DNA of 64,000 nt from Prochlorococcus sp. AG-418-G18 (GCA_003214215.1 QCLX01000002.1:21392-85391); one strand, 5' to 3'; numbered from the stretch's first letter, positions 31,416 through 41,395 are shown. Made by a program: numbers and translations. Notes: generated by a model from the sequence alone, not told the origin.

Positions 31416-31967
31416 TTAGTTCTTATTTTTTCTAGCGATTCCTAAACTGAAATCTATCAATTTTATTGATTGATTCAAATTTTGATTATTCTTTATTGGT
31501 AAAAGATTAAACAAATCTTCTTCAAAATCCATTAATTCTTTAGCATAGGATCTGAATGTGGAATAACTATAAATAGCTTTTTCAGTTTCATCCTGTAAAA
31601 CAGCCCAAGAAAAAAAAATAAAATAAGGATATTCTTTCTCGCAATCAGATTTGGTCAAAAAAGTATAATCCTCACAAGATTTTTCAAAATCACCTGAAAG
31701 TGCAAATGCCAAGCTTCTAAATAGACATGTTTTATAAAGGTTATTTTTTTGTAAAAAGTAAGTCTTATCACCTGTATATGAATATATCCTTGTATCTATT
31801 TGACCATTTCTCTTAATAACTGTATTAAAATCATTAATTGCTTTTTGATAATTTTTATTTTGTAGATAAATAAATCCCCTTTGCATTAATAAAATTAAGC
31901 TATATTTATCAGCTTTTATCTCAATAGTTAACTCTTTTATAAGAGATAAATATACAGATCTTTTCAT
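31416..31967 (-). CDS. TPR repeat protein
   Basis: 183 aa. TPR signatures at about 24-57 (LLMQRGFIYLQNKNYQKAINDFNTVI) and about 85-118; the remainder is a helical domain with no known motif. Lies 15 bases downstream of the 360-aa hypothetical gene, so probably in the same transcript. Confidence 0.65.
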   Translation of the reverse strand: MKRSVYLSLIKELTIEIKADKYSLILLMQRGFIYLQNKNYQKAINDFNTVIKRNGQIDTRIYSYTGDKTYFLQKNNLYKTCLFRSLAFALSGDFEKSCEDYTFLTKSDCEKEYPYFIFFSWAVLQDETEKAIYSYSTFRSYAKELMDFEEDLFNLLPIKNNQNLNQSIKLIDFSLGIARKNKN

Positions 31968-31982
31968 AGTATTAATAATTAA

Positions 31983-33065
31983 TTAACTACTAGATTTTGA
32001 TTTACTCTTTAAAAAATTTAATGCGGTATTAATAATATGCTCAATTCTTTTTAGATCAATACCCGCTAAATAAGTATCTTCATCAAAAAGAATCTTTACT
32101 GGTTTAGCTTTTCTACCATATAGATCATATTGATTTTCAGCATTTTCTTTTAGTTTTAAATTTTCTTTTTTTTGTTTTATTATCCATTCCTCAAAATTAT
32201 TTTTACTTTTTTCTAAGTAATTTTTAATAGCATTTATAGTTATTTGATCATCTGAATCATTAAGAGTATTTATTTTTCTAAAAATTTCTTCAAGTAAATC
32301 CAAACTGGTAATACTTTTGAAACCATAATCATTAGTTTTTTCACCCCATTGATCTTTTTTAGTTTCTACATCTTTTATATAATTAATTAATTCCCAATTA
32401 ATTTTTGCTTTTTGTTTAGGATATAAATCTTTTACTTTGAAGTATTCAATTATTTTTACGTCTATATAAGTCTTATCTTTATTTGACGGATGATCAGGTT
32501 CATATGTATTAGATGGATCATAAAAATAAATCTCTCTATTCCCAACCTCAGCAAAATCAGTATCTATAAAAATATTTCCAAATCTAATTATCCCAGTACT
32601 AATATCGTAATTAACAGTAAATGGTTTGGGAAACAAAGCTACTTTGTTGTAGTCTCCTAAAATAACTTCTTTAGCAGAAATACATCCAATAGATCCATGA
32701 TCTACATTGTATTCATTTCCTTGGTTATCTATATAAATCCCATCACCCCAACAAGTTTTCAAGTTAGCAAATAATGATCCTTGCATTGCTCTAAAAACCC
32801 CGTTTATATCAAACCAATATCCTTCATAAAACTCCTCAAGTCTCTCATCATGCATATCAATATTAGTTAAGTCTTTTTCGAACTCAGATAATTCTCCAAT
32901 TACATATAAACCAGGTTCAAATAATTTATTTGAGATGTCTTCAGTTAATGTATATCTAGTTGCTGGGCTACCTCCTAATGAATTAACTAAGTTTCGATAG
33001 CCCTTTATTTTATCTAAATATTCCTTAGGAGGTAATATACTATTTCTATTTTTAGAGTTAGACAT
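31983..33065 (-). CDS. Hypothetical island protein, 360 aa
   Basis: Not recognised. The N-terminal 200 residues look beta-rich (LFEPGLYVIGELSEFEKD; IGCISAKEVILGDYNKVALFPKPFTVNYD; a DPSNTYEPDHPSNKDKTYIDV loop), and the C-terminal 130 residues are charged and helical, ending in lysine/serine. No signal peptide or membrane helix. A clear ATG and its place inside the TPR run support a real gene. It is the only non-TPR gene of that run and may be the partner or effector the TPR proteins handle (inference). Confidence 0.6.
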   Translation of the reverse strand: MSNSKNRNSILPPKEYLDKIKGYRNLVNSLGGSPATRYTLTEDISNKLFEPGLYVIGELSEFEKDLTNIDMHDERLEEFYEGYWFDINGVFRAMQGSLFANLKTCWGDGIYIDNQGNEYNVDHGSIGCISAKEVILGDYNKVALFPKPFTVNYDISTGIIRFGNIFIDTDFAEVGNREIYFYDPSNTYEPDHPSNKDKTYIDVKIIEYFKVKDLYPKQKAKINWELINYIKDVETKKDQWGEKTNDYGFKSITSLDLLEEIFRKINTLNDSDDQITINAIKNYLEKSKNNFEEWIIKQKKENLKLKENAENQYDLYGRKAKPVKILFDEDTYLAGIDLKRIEHIINTALNFLKSKSKSSS

Positions 33066-33124
33066 AAAAAAATATAGACTATTTTTTTAATAGTTCTAAA
33101 TCTACTTTGATGATTCCATTAGTA

Positions 33125-34066
33125 TTAAACTTTTATCTTAAGATAAATACTAATAATATTTTTTATACCTTCTGGAATTTTGTTTAATGAATTTGGATAT
33201 TTTTTTAAACAATTTTCATCAATTGATAATGCATATTCAAAGTCATTTATAGCTTCTTCAATATTTCCATTTTTTATTCTACAAAAACCTCTAATAATAT
33301 AAGCATCAAGTAGACGTTTTTCTTTAGGATATAGATTTTTAATAGCTTCGCTAAACATACTTATAGACAAGTTGTAGTTGCTTAGGTTTCTATAAATTAT
33401 TCCTGCTAAAAAATAAGATTCAGGGAACTTTTCAATTAATAATGAATTATTAATATCATCTATAGCTTTCTCATAACTTCTTTTCCTTATGTAAATTAGG
33501 GCTCTTTCACGTAATAAAAAACAAAAATCAAAATTTTCAAACCAATCATATTCTTTCTTTTTATTAATTTCAAATTTATATTTAAATAAAGAAATTGCTT
33601 TTGAACAGAAAACTAAATCCCACCTTATATTTCCTAATATTCGATAAAGAATTGCCCTCATCCAATAAATTTCTATTAAATAACTTGTAGGATTTTTAAT
33701 TAAAATGTGACCCCAAGATTTTTTAATTAAGGATTCAAATATTTTTAAAAAGTTATTTAAATCCTTAATTTTCTTTTTATTCAATTTCTTTAATCTTAAA
33801 TCCTCTACTAATTCCCTTATCTGACCATGAGAAAAATTATATTCTTTCTTAAATGCGATTTTGACATAATAAATTGCATTTTCTAAATCCTTTAAAAAAT
33901 AATATGTTGAGGCCAAATATATACTTGTTAAGCAATTATTATTTTTATTTCTTGTGTTTTTATTTAAAGCATTTTTAAAAGATTTTAAGGCCGATTTATA
34001 ATTTGATAATTCGAATTCCTTTTTCCCTTTGTAGAAATATGTTCTCCAAGTTACTTTTTTATTCAT
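33125..34066 (-). CDS. TPR protein, copy 1 of a tandem duplicate
   Basis: 313 aa. The N-terminus (WRTYFYKGKKEFELSNYKSALKSFKNAL), a central conserved HILIKNP...EIYWMRAILYRILGNIRW block, and C-terminal TPRs (AGIYRNLSNYNLSISMFSEAI; RGFCRIKNGNIEEAINDFEYAL) align along their length with the neighbouring 311-aa protein. Both genes have the same about 118-bp sequence directly upstream. Function unknown; the repeats indicate protein-protein contacts. Confidence 0.7.
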   Translation of the reverse strand: MNKKVTWRTYFYKGKKEFELSNYKSALKSFKNALNKNTRNKNNNCLTSIYLASTYYFLKDLENAIYYVKIAFKKEYNFSHGQIRELVEDLRLKKLNKKKIKDLNNFLKIFESLIKKSWGHILIKNPTSYLIEIYWMRAILYRILGNIRWDLVFCSKAISLFKYKFEINKKKEYDWFENFDFCFLLRERALIYIRKRSYEKAIDDINNSLLIEKFPESYFLAGIIYRNLSNYNLSISMFSEAIKNLYPKEKRLLDAYIIRGFCRIKNGNIEEAINDFEYALSIDENCLKKYPNSLNKIPEGIKNIISIYLKIKV

Positions 34067-34112
34067 TAAATAATATTTACCTCTTAAAACTTAAATAGTT
34101 CTAATAAATCAG

Positions 34113-34229
34113 AAATGATTCCTGTTCACGCTATTTCTTATGTAGGAAAAGTATTTGTGAAGTAAAGATAATAAGGACGTCCGCCTTTAGAACTCCTTTT
34201 TTTTAGTTAATTTGTTTATGCAAAATAAT
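34113..34229 (-). repeat. Upstream repeat, copy A of the duplicated TPR cassette
   Basis: About 117 bases starting AAATGATTCCTGTT on the plus strand and ending near CAAAATAATT, very similar to copy B at 35209-35329. Both include TTCTTATGTAGGAAAAGTAT and GAAGTAAAGATAATAAGGACG without change. Each copy lies immediately upstream of a paralogous minus-strand TPR gene, so it probably holds the promoter and leader. It was duplicated with the gene. Confidence 0.8.
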
Positions 34230-35165
34230 TCAAATTTTTATTTGAGAATTCATTAGGATAATATTTCTTACACCTTTAGGAATCTTTTTAGTAATTTCTC
34301 TATTCTTTGTCATGCAAAATTTATCTACAGAATATGCTAATTCAAAATCATTTATTGCATCTTCAATATTTTCATTTTTAATTCTTAAATAACCTCTGTT
34401 CAAATAACAAGAAACCAACTCTTCTTTATATGGTACAAAATGATAACGTAACTCTATTGCTTTACTAAACATACTTATGGCTAAACTATTGTTTTTAAAG
34501 TTCCTATAGATTTTGCCTGCTCGCATATAAGCTCTATAGTTACATCTCTCCATTTTTAATGCATTATTTACATCATTAATTGCCTCACTAGCGCAATTTT
34601 TTTTAATATAAGTAGTCGCTCTACAAGTTAATACAAAGCTATAGAAGTATTTCTCCCTTTTAGTCAGCTTTGAGAAATCAATATTGGAGGGGATTATTTT
34701 ACGAAAATAAAATAATGACCATCTTAATTGTCCTAGCCTTCTTAAAATAAAAGCACGCATATAATAGATTTCTTTAAGAGTTTCTCCCGAATTTTTTATT
34801 AAAATATGCGATTTATTTTTGTTAATTATATTTTCTAGGATTTTTAAAAATTTATTTAAATCTTTTAGTGTTTTTAAATCATCACTCATACTCAAATTAT
34901 TTATTAATTCCCATAATGGAGATAAAGAGAATTTATCTCTAGGCTCAGTTAAGTATATAGAAAAATAAATTGATTCAGTTATATCTCTTAAATAGTAATG
35001 CGAAATTACACGATAAATTAGAATTAGAGTTCTGCTATTTTTAGTTCTCGCACATCTTCTTGTTTTTTGAAAGTAAACTGTAGCAGGTTTATATTTTTCT
35101 TTTCTTAGTTCTTCTTTTCCTAATTCAAAATATGTTTTCCAAGTTGGCTTATAAATCTTTTTCAT
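34230..35165 (-). CDS. TPR protein, copy 2 of a tandem duplicate
   Basis: 311 aa, paralogous to the adjacent 313-aa protein: WKTYFELGKEELRKEKYKPATVYFQK at the N-terminus, HILIKNSGETLKEIYYMRAFILRRLGQLRW in the middle, and AGKIYRNFKNNSLAISMFSKAIEL and IEDAINDFELAYSVDKF at the C-terminus. Divergence between copies is substantial, so the duplication is not recent, yet the upstream DNA is better conserved by eye than the coding sequence. Last island gene before the core nadE operon. Confidence 0.7.
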   Translation of the reverse strand: MKKIYKPTWKTYFELGKEELRKEKYKPATVYFQKTRRCARTKNSRTLILIYRVISHYYLRDITESIYFSIYLTEPRDKFSLSPLWELINNLSMSDDLKTLKDLNKFLKILENIINKNKSHILIKNSGETLKEIYYMRAFILRRLGQLRWSLFYFRKIIPSNIDFSKLTKREKYFYSFVLTCRATTYIKKNCASEAINDVNNALKMERCNYRAYMRAGKIYRNFKNNSLAISMFSKAIELRYHFVPYKEELVSCYLNRGYLRIKNENIEDAINDFELAYSVDKFCMTKNREITKKIPKGVRNIILMNSQIKI

Positions 35166-35208
35166 AAAAATAATAATCTTTGAGAAATTATTAGTTTTTA
35201 ATATTTAT

Positions 35209-35329
35209 AAATGATTCCTGTTTTACGCCATTTCTTATGTAGGAAAAGTATTCTTGAAGTAAAGATAATAAGGACGCCCCCCTTTAAAACTTCTTTTTTT
35301 TCTAACTAATTTATTTTTGCAAAATAAAT
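35209..35329 (-). repeat. Upstream repeat, copy B of the duplicated TPR cassette
   Basis: Matches copy A (34113-34229) with scattered substitutions and small indels. It lies between the 3' end of nadE and the start of the 311-aa TPR gene, in the same position relative to that gene as copy A is to the other. The remaining 100 bases to the nadE stop show no gene. Confidence 0.8.
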
Positions 35330-35436
35330 TGAGAGCAAAGCTTTCTAGTGTGCTCATGATTAGATTTTAGTTTTTCAGAAATATATATACTCCTTTCTTG
35401 TTTAATTTCAAAAAAATATTCAATTTAATCAATCAA

Positions 35437-37134
35437 TTAGTATGATATCGCAATTGGAATTCTCCAATCACTTCCTAATGATTGACTGCTTAGTTTTAGG
35501 ATAGGGGGAGCCTGCTTTCTTTTGAATTCTGCTTTTTTAATAAGTGAGATTATTTTTAAGACTAATTCTTTTTCGTAACCGTCTTCTTGAAGTTGTTTTA
35601 TATCTTTTTTCTCTTCAATAATTCCTTTAAGAATATTATCTAAAATGGAATAAGGAGGGAGAGAATCAGTATCTAATTGATCAGGACCTAATTCGGCGCT
35701 AGGAGCTTTCGTACGTATATTTTCTCCAATTAAATCTTCACCAGAATCTAACCTATATGATTTTCTATGATTAATTGAATCTTCGCTATCAAGCCAATTG
35801 CATAATTTAAAAACATAAGTTTTATATAAATCCCCAATTACCGATAATCCCCCATTCATATCACCATAAAGTGTGCAATATCCTACAGCTAGCTCTGATT
35901 TATTTCCTGTTGAAAGTAATAAATGCTTTTCTTGATTTGCTAAAGCCATCAAAAGCGTTCCTCTGATTCTTGATTGAATATTTTGATTTGTTATTTCAGC
36001 CATCTCGAAAGATATTGTATTTATAAAAGATTCTTCAAAGGAGCTCATCAAATTTTCAATTGGGATGCTATTGAAATTTATTTTTAATCTTCTAGCTAAA
36101 TCTTTCGCATCACTCTTTGAATGTGATGAGCTCCACTTAGAGGGCATTGAGACGCAATAAATATTATTACTGCCAAGAGCAGCTGTCGCAATTGCTGAAA
36201 CTAGTGCTGAATCAATGCCACCACTTAGTCCAATTAAAGCTGTTTTAAAACCGCATTTTTGAGCATAATCCCTAACACCAAGGACTAATGCATCAAAAAT
36301 TGATGACATCTCAGACTTTTCAAATTTATTTTTTTGAGTTTTGGTTTGCTCAATGTCCCAACTGGAGAGGTCTTCTGAAAAAGATTTTAATTGCTTAATT
36401 TTAGATCCATTCTTATCAAGAATAAAACTATTTCCATCAAAAATTAAATTATCATTTGCACCAATCTGGTTTACATATATCAGCGGTACTTGAAGATATT
36501 GAGCAGCAAAACTGGAAACTTTGGATCTTAGTTCTAACTTTTTAAAGGTATATGGGGAGGCTGATAAGTTCACTAAAATATCAACTTTTTTTTTCTTTAA
36601 ATCAAAAATAGGATTCTTTTTATGAATCCCTCTACCTTCTATATTTTTGTTGACCCACAAATCCTCACATATAGTAAAGCCAAGTCGCCAAGTCTTATTA
36701 TTAATTTCTTTTGTTAATACGGAAACTTTTTCTTCTGATCTAAAGTATCTTTTCTCATCAAATACTTCATAGGTGGGAAGAATAATTTTACGAGCAATTA
36801 TTTTCCACTCACCGCGCTCAAGCAATGCAATAGAATTATAAAGATTTGGGAAAAAAGAATCATTTATTATCTCAGCTATCCCTACTGTGATACCCAAGTT
36901 TCCATATTTTTTATGAATATCCAAGGCTAATTGGTCAAGAATTTGATATTGATTTTTGATTAAATTTTTTTTAAGAAGTAGGTCGTTTGCTGGATATCCC
37001 CATAGTGATAATTCTGGAGTAAGAACTAAATCAGCAGAATTTGAGCTAGCTTTCGAAGCAGTAGAAAGTATTTTTTTTGCATTACCCTCTAAATCACCAA
37101 CAACTGGATTAATCTGAGCAAGTAAAAACTTCAT
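35437..37134 (-). CDS. nadE: Glutamine-dependent NAD+ synthetase
   Basis: 565 aa, two domains. The N-terminal nitrilase-fold glutaminase has the Glu-Lys-Cys triad at about Glu41 (LTPELSLWG), Lys116 (ARKIILPTYEVFDE) and Cys156 (LGFTICEDLW). The C-terminal synthetase has the PP-loop SGGIDS at 304-309. It makes NAD+ from nicotinate adenine dinucleotide, glutamine and ATP. The start overlaps the nadD stop by 4 bases, joining the last two NAD synthesis steps in one operon. Confidence 0.96.
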   Translation of the reverse strand: MKFLLAQINPVVGDLEGNAKKILSTASKASSNSADLVLTPELSLWGYPANDLLLKKNLIKNQYQILDQLALDIHKKYGNLGITVGIAEIINDSFFPNLYNSIALLERGEWKIIARKIILPTYEVFDEKRYFRSEEKVSVLTKEINNKTWRLGFTICEDLWVNKNIEGRGIHKKNPIFDLKKKKVDILVNLSASPYTFKKLELRSKVSSFAAQYLQVPLIYVNQIGANDNLIFDGNSFILDKNGSKIKQLKSFSEDLSSWDIEQTKTQKNKFEKSEMSSIFDALVLGVRDYAQKCGFKTALIGLSGGIDSALVSAIATAALGSNNIYCVSMPSKWSSSHSKSDAKDLARRLKINFNSIPIENLMSSFEESFINTISFEMAEITNQNIQSRIRGTLLMALANQEKHLLLSTGNKSELAVGYCTLYGDMNGGLSVIGDLYKTYVFKLCNWLDSEDSINHRKSYRLDSGEDLIGENIRTKAPSAELGPDQLDTDSLPPYSILDNILKGIIEEKKDIKQLQEDGYEKELVLKIISLIKKAEFKRKQAPPILKLSSQSLGSDWRIPIAISY

Positions 37135-37709
37135 TCAACTAATTTAGTGGATTCATATAAATTATTCTTTTTAACAATATCTATTAAAGAAGTTGGTAAA
37201 TTAGAATAATTAAAATTTGACCTGATCTTAGAACTTGAAATGTTTGGGATTTTTATGGTTGAAATCTTAAATTTCACTTTATAAGTTTCTAACATTTTAA
37301 GAGTATTTGATTCAACAGGATATCCCTCTCTTAAGATTACTAAAAAACTAACCTCATCAGTAATTTCATCAAAATTTTTCCAGGAGAAAATATCTTTAAT
37401 TAAATCACTCCCAATAACAAAATCTAAATTTTTTAATTCATAAATTCTTTTACATTTTTTGATTGACTCTACTGCCCATTGGCTACTAACACTTTGATTA
37501 AATAAAATTTTAGGATTATCTAAATCTTCAATAAGAGTTTTTAATAAATGGCTTCGAATTGAGATATCCTCTTTGTGATTTTTGTTGGGGTTGTTACTAA
37601 CATAACCAATTGTAAAAGCATATATTTTGGATAATTCTTCAAGTATTTTTTTATGTCCAATGGTAGGTGGATCTGCACTGGTACCAAATAATGCAATGCT
37701 TTTTACCAT
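37131..37709 (-). CDS. nadD: Nicotinate-nucleotide adenylyltransferase
   Basis: 192 aa nucleotidyltransferase. GTSADPPTIGHKK near residues 9-21 supplies the (H)xGH ATP motif, and ISSSKIRSNF near 161-170 is the second signature. It makes nicotinate adenine dinucleotide, the substrate of NadE encoded directly downstream with an ATGA overlap. Its own start lies 7 bases after the GTPase gene. Confidence 0.93.
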   Translation of the reverse strand: MVKSIALFGTSADPPTIGHKKILEELSKIYAFTIGYVSNNPNKNHKEDISIRSHLLKTLIEDLDNPKILFNQSVSSQWAVESIKKCKRIYELKNLDFVIGSDLIKDIFSWKNFDEITDEVSFLVILREGYPVESNTLKMLETYKVKFKISTIKIPNISSSKIRSNFNYSNLPTSLIDIVKKNNLYESTKLVE

Positions 37710-37716
37710 TTAACTT

Positions 37717-38961
37717 TTAAGGCAGAATGCTAACAAAATTATTATTTGAATTTCTATTTGAGAAATAAATATTTATGTGGTTAAAAAAATCTGGGTCATT
37801 AAAAGTCATATTTTGGATCATAATAGAGGGTTCTATAAAAGAAGCTTTGCTTCTTATGAATATCTCGTTTGCAGCTAATTTACCAAGGGTTTTTGTAGAA
37901 TATACTGCCATTGCTGCTTGAATAATTGCTATAGGTCCATAAGGTAATAATGATAACCCGTTTGTAAAAGGCGCTGTTAATAAAATTACTTTTTTAATGA
38001 CGTTGAAAGATGTATTGATACCAATTTGAGTGACTCCTAAAAATAAATTATTAATGGATATATTTTTGAATATTTTCCTTGTAGATTCACCCTTTAAATT
38101 AAAGCCATAAATCTTACTTAATTCGCTTATTAATGCAGTATCTAGTGCAAAACTACCAGCAACATCAAAAAAAATAAAAGGATTAAAAGCTACAGCCGAT
38201 GCCTTTATAGTTGAAAATTTACCAATAGTGGACTGAGCTAATTTCTTTCTTTTTTTTAATCTTTGTTCTTTTATTTGCATAAACAATTTGTCAGCTAATT
38301 GAAGAGAATTTAGTGTCAATAATATCTCTCCATAATGATTTATTATTTTTTTTATATAGTCTCTCAGATTGTTTTCATAGTTAATAATTATGGGAATATT
38401 TAAATCTTTTGGTAGCTTAAGATTTATATTTTCTATAATTTCTTTTAATTCATTATTTTCTAAAAGATCGACTTTATTTAAGATTAAAATTATTTTCTTA
38501 CCAGCTTTAATGAAGGCTTTGATTTCACTTAATTCATTTCTATTTATATCTCCTGCGACTACAAATAAAATAAGATCTGAATTCTTGATATCAGAGAAGA
38601 TTTTCTCTGGAAATTTAATATTACAGAAATCAAATCCAGGAGAATCAATTAACTCTACCCTTTGAAGGGTTTGATCTTTTCTAAGGAGCCACTCTTCAGC
38701 TTTCGTTTCTTTCGTAGACCCGTTTATAATGTTTGTTTTAAAAAAGTCTTTTTTTAATAGAGAATTTAAAAGGGAGGATTTACCAACGCCTGATTTGCCA
38801 TATGCGCCAATTCTTATTTGTTTTTCTTTGAGCCTAAAAAGTTGTTGATTAAAAGAAATTATTTCTCTATTAAAAAAACTCTTTTCATAATTGGTAAGAT
38901 CCAAATTCTCCCACCAATTTTTTAAAAGTAAATAATTTTTATTAATCTTTAATTGTGGCAT
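37717..38961 (-). CDS. Era-like GTPase with DUF697-type C-terminus
   Basis: 414 aa. G1 GKSGVGKS at 55-62, G3 DSPGFD near 109-114, G4 LNKVDLL near 160-166. The C-terminal region contains hydrophobic helices (about 305-360, TAPFTNGLSLLPYGPIAIIQAAMAVYS) like the membrane-associated DUF697/YcjF proteins. Cellular role unknown; membrane-linked stress or envelope functions are suspected for the family. Sits in the CNNM-GTPase-nadD-nadE operon with gaps of a few bases. Confidence 0.8.
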   Translation of the reverse strand: MPQLKINKNYLLLKNWWENLDLTNYEKSFFNREIISFNQQLFRLKEKQIRIGAYGKSGVGKSSLLNSLLKKDFFKTNIINGSTKETKAEEWLLRKDQTLQRVELIDSPGFDFCNIKFPEKIFSDIKNSDLILFVVAGDINRNELSEIKAFIKAGKKIILILNKVDLLENNELKEIIENINLKLPKDLNIPIIINYENNLRDYIKKIINHYGEILLTLNSLQLADKLFMQIKEQRLKKRKKLAQSTIGKFSTIKASAVAFNPFIFFDVAGSFALDTALISELSKIYGFNLKGESTRKIFKNISINNLFLGVTQIGINTSFNVIKKVILLTAPFTNGLSLLPYGPIAIIQAAMAVYSTKTLGKLAANEIFIRSKASFIEPSIMIQNMTFNDPDFFNHINIYFSNRNSNNNFVSILP

Positions 38962-38964
38962 AAT

Positions 38965-39942
38965 TTATTTTTTCCACCAACCAGCTAATACTGATAAAAC
39001 AACTTCTGCACCAATAATTCCCACAAAACCCCCAAATTCATCTACTACTACTTTCACTCCTTTATGATTCTTGTCAAATCTTGTTAATAATTGATCTGCC
39101 TTAATCATTTCGGGAATGTAGTCCACAGGTTCGCAAATTTCTAATAATGATTTTTTATGTTGCCCATTAATCAATTCTGTTAGTATATTCTCACGTTTTA
39201 CCACACCTTGTATTTTGTCAACTTTATCTCCTAAAATAACCCACCATGGGGAGTTATCTGACATTATAAGTTCTGAAATTTCATCTAGATTTGAAGACCC
39301 ATCAAGGCAAGGTGCTGATACCCTTGGGATCATTAAATCTTTAGCTTTTAAATCATTTAGTTGAAAAACCTTAAATATCATTGCTGCTTCATCAGCTTCT
39401 ATCAAACCTTTTTGACTGCCAATTTTTGCCATTTGTCTAATTTCTTCTTCATCAGTTGAAATTTCATTTTCTGCAGTAATAACTGGAAATATTTGCTCTA
39501 TTAATATTAAAAATGGCCTCATTAAAGTATTTAATATTCTTAGGATTGGAACAGATAATAATGCTATTTGCACTGAAAATCTTGTGCCAAGAGCTTTAGG
39601 TAGCACTTCTCCAACTAAAACAACTAGCATATAAAAAATAATTGAGAACAGAGTTAAGCCAAACCTACTATCAATAATCAATGCTCCGTATACCCCTAAA
39701 ATGAGGCTTCCAATTATGTTAAATCCATTATTAGTTATTGTTATTACAGTTAATGTCCTTCCTAAATGTTTCCTGAGTTTAAGAAGTTGATTCGCAGAGC
39801 TTTTGGGCTTCTGTTTGGATGCTATTTCTAAAATTCTAATTGAATTTACTGCTAAAAAAGCCGCTTCTACTCCCGAACAACATGCTGACCCAATTAAAAT
39901 AATTATGATAAGTAAAATTAAACCGTAAACAGTTGGTTCCAT
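38965..39942 (-). CDS. CNNM/CorC-type transporter-associated protein with CBS domains
   Basis: 325 aa. The N-terminal CNNM (DUF21) domain has three or four helices (about 5-28, 60-80, 90-115, 120-145), followed by a CBS pair (about 190-320) beginning KDLMIPRVSAPCLDG. Often annotated as hemolysin; family members take part in Mg2+/divalent cation efflux or homeostasis. First gene of the operon reaching nadE. The C-terminal CorC_HlyC extension is missing and the protein ends just after CBS2, giving a compact cyanobacterial form. Confidence 0.85.
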   Translation of the reverse strand: MEPTVYGLILLIIIILIGSACCSGVEAAFLAVNSIRILEIASKQKPKSSANQLLKLRKHLGRTLTVITITNNGFNIIGSLILGVYGALIIDSRFGLTLFSIIFYMLVVLVGEVLPKALGTRFSVQIALLSVPILRILNTLMRPFLILIEQIFPVITAENEISTDEEEIRQMAKIGSQKGLIEADEAAMIFKVFQLNDLKAKDLMIPRVSAPCLDGSSNLDEISELIMSDNSPWWVILGDKVDKIQGVVKRENILTELINGQHKKSLLEICEPVDYIPEMIKADQLLTRFDKNHKGVKVVVDEFGGFVGIIGAEVVLSVLAGWWKK

Positions 39943-40016
39943 TAAGATAGTTTAGTTACTAAATCTGTTTTAATTTATTCTTCCATTTTTTTTTAAAACA
40001 CGCCAATACACAATTC

Positions 40017-41342
40017 ATGCTAAAACCTGATAGAAAAGTTTTTGAAAAAAGAAGAGAAATTTTCTTAGATAAATTAGGTGGTAAATCTGCTATTATCCCT
40101 GGAGCAAGACTCGTCAAGCATCATGCAGATTGCGAATATCCTTTTAGACAAGATAGTAATTTTTGGTATTTAACTGGTTTTGATGAGCCAGATGCAATTG
40201 CTCTTTTTTTATCTCATAAGCCAAAGGGTGAGAGATTTATATTGTTTGTTGCTCCTAAAGATGTTATTAGCGAGGTTTGGCATGGCTTTAGGTGGGGTTT
40301 AGAAGGGGCTGAAAAAGAGTTTAAGGCTGATAAGGCACATTCAATCAACGAATTAAAACAATTACTCCCAAATTATATAAATGGTTCTGATGAACTTGTT
40401 TTTTCAATTGGTAAGCATCCATTTATTGAGAAAATAGTACTGGAAATATTCTCACAACAACTTGAAAATCGCTCAAGATTGGGAATTGGTGCAGATTCTA
40501 TAAAATCTCCAGAAATTTATTTAAACGAGATGAGATTAATAAAAAGTGAATTTGAAATTAATAGAATGAGAGAGGCCGTACAAATTTCAGCAGAAGCTCA
40601 TGAACTTGTCAGAAAATGTATATCAACTAAAAATAATGAAAGACAAATTCAGGGTTTGTTAGAGGGATTTTTTTTGGAAAAAGGGGCTAGAGGACCTGCT
40701 TATAACTCTATTGTTGCCTCAGGAGATAATGCATGTATCTTGCATTACACTTCAAATAATTCCCCTTTGAATAATGGGGATTTATTGCTAGTAGATGCTG
40801 GCTGCTCATTAACTGATTATTACAATGGAGACATAACAAGAACTATTCCAATTAGCGGTAAATTTTCTAAAGAGCAAAAAGCTATCTATGAGATAGTACT
40901 AAGTGCTCAGAAAGCTGCAATTAAAAGCGCTGTAATTGGATCAAATTCTAGTGCTGTCCATAATGTAGCTTTATCAATTCTTATAGAAGGATTAAAAGAT
41001 ATTGGGTTGTTATCAGGCAGTACTGAAGAGATAATTGAGACTCAATCCTATAAACATCTTTATATGCATCGAACTGGACATTGGCTTGGTTTAGATGTTC
41101 ATGATGTAGGGGCATACAGAATGGGTGACTATGAAGTGCCATTACAGAATGGAATGATTCTTACAGTAGAGCCTGGTATTTACATAAGTGACAGGATCCC
41201 AGTTCCAGATGGACAACCCATTATTGATGAAAAATGGAAAGGTATCGGTATTAGGATTGAGGATGATGTTTTAGTAAAAGATAAAAACCCAGAAATTTTA
41301 AGTATTTCTGCACTTAAAGAAATTTCTGATTTAGAATCTTAA
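40017..41342 (+). CDS. pepP: Xaa-Pro aminopeptidase (aminopeptidase P)
   Basis: 441 aa M24B metallopeptidase that removes N-terminal residues before proline. The N-terminal creatinase-like domain (RQDSNFWYLTGFDEPDA near 42-58) precedes the pita-bread catalytic domain. Metal ligands are visible: LLLVDAGC, NGDITRTIP, HRTGHWLGLDVHD, LTVEPGIY and GIRIEDD. Full length. Divergent from the CNNM operon. Confidence 0.95.
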   Translation: MLKPDRKVFEKRREIFLDKLGGKSAIIPGARLVKHHADCEYPFRQDSNFWYLTGFDEPDAIALFLSHKPKGERFILFVAPKDVISEVWHGFRWGLEGAEKEFKADKAHSINELKQLLPNYINGSDELVFSIGKHPFIEKIVLEIFSQQLENRSRLGIGADSIKSPEIYLNEMRLIKSEFEINRMREAVQISAEAHELVRKCISTKNNERQIQGLLEGFFLEKGARGPAYNSIVASGDNACILHYTSNNSPLNNGDLLLVDAGCSLTDYYNGDITRTIPISGKFSKEQKAIYEIVLSAQKAAIKSAVIGSNSSAVHNVALSILIEGLKDIGLLSGSTEEIIETQSYKHLYMHRTGHWLGLDVHDVGAYRMGDYEVPLQNGMILTVEPGIYISDRIPVPDGQPIIDEKWKGIGIRIEDDVLVKDKNPEILSISALKEISDLES

Positions 41343-41395
41343 ATTTGACTTATCTAGTTAATAGAATTAACTTTTATAGAGGTAAAAATACAAAA

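Noticed and set aside
17607..35165. Prophage or integrative element
   Set aside because: No integrase, transposase, phage structural gene or tRNA attachment site is seen at the borders.
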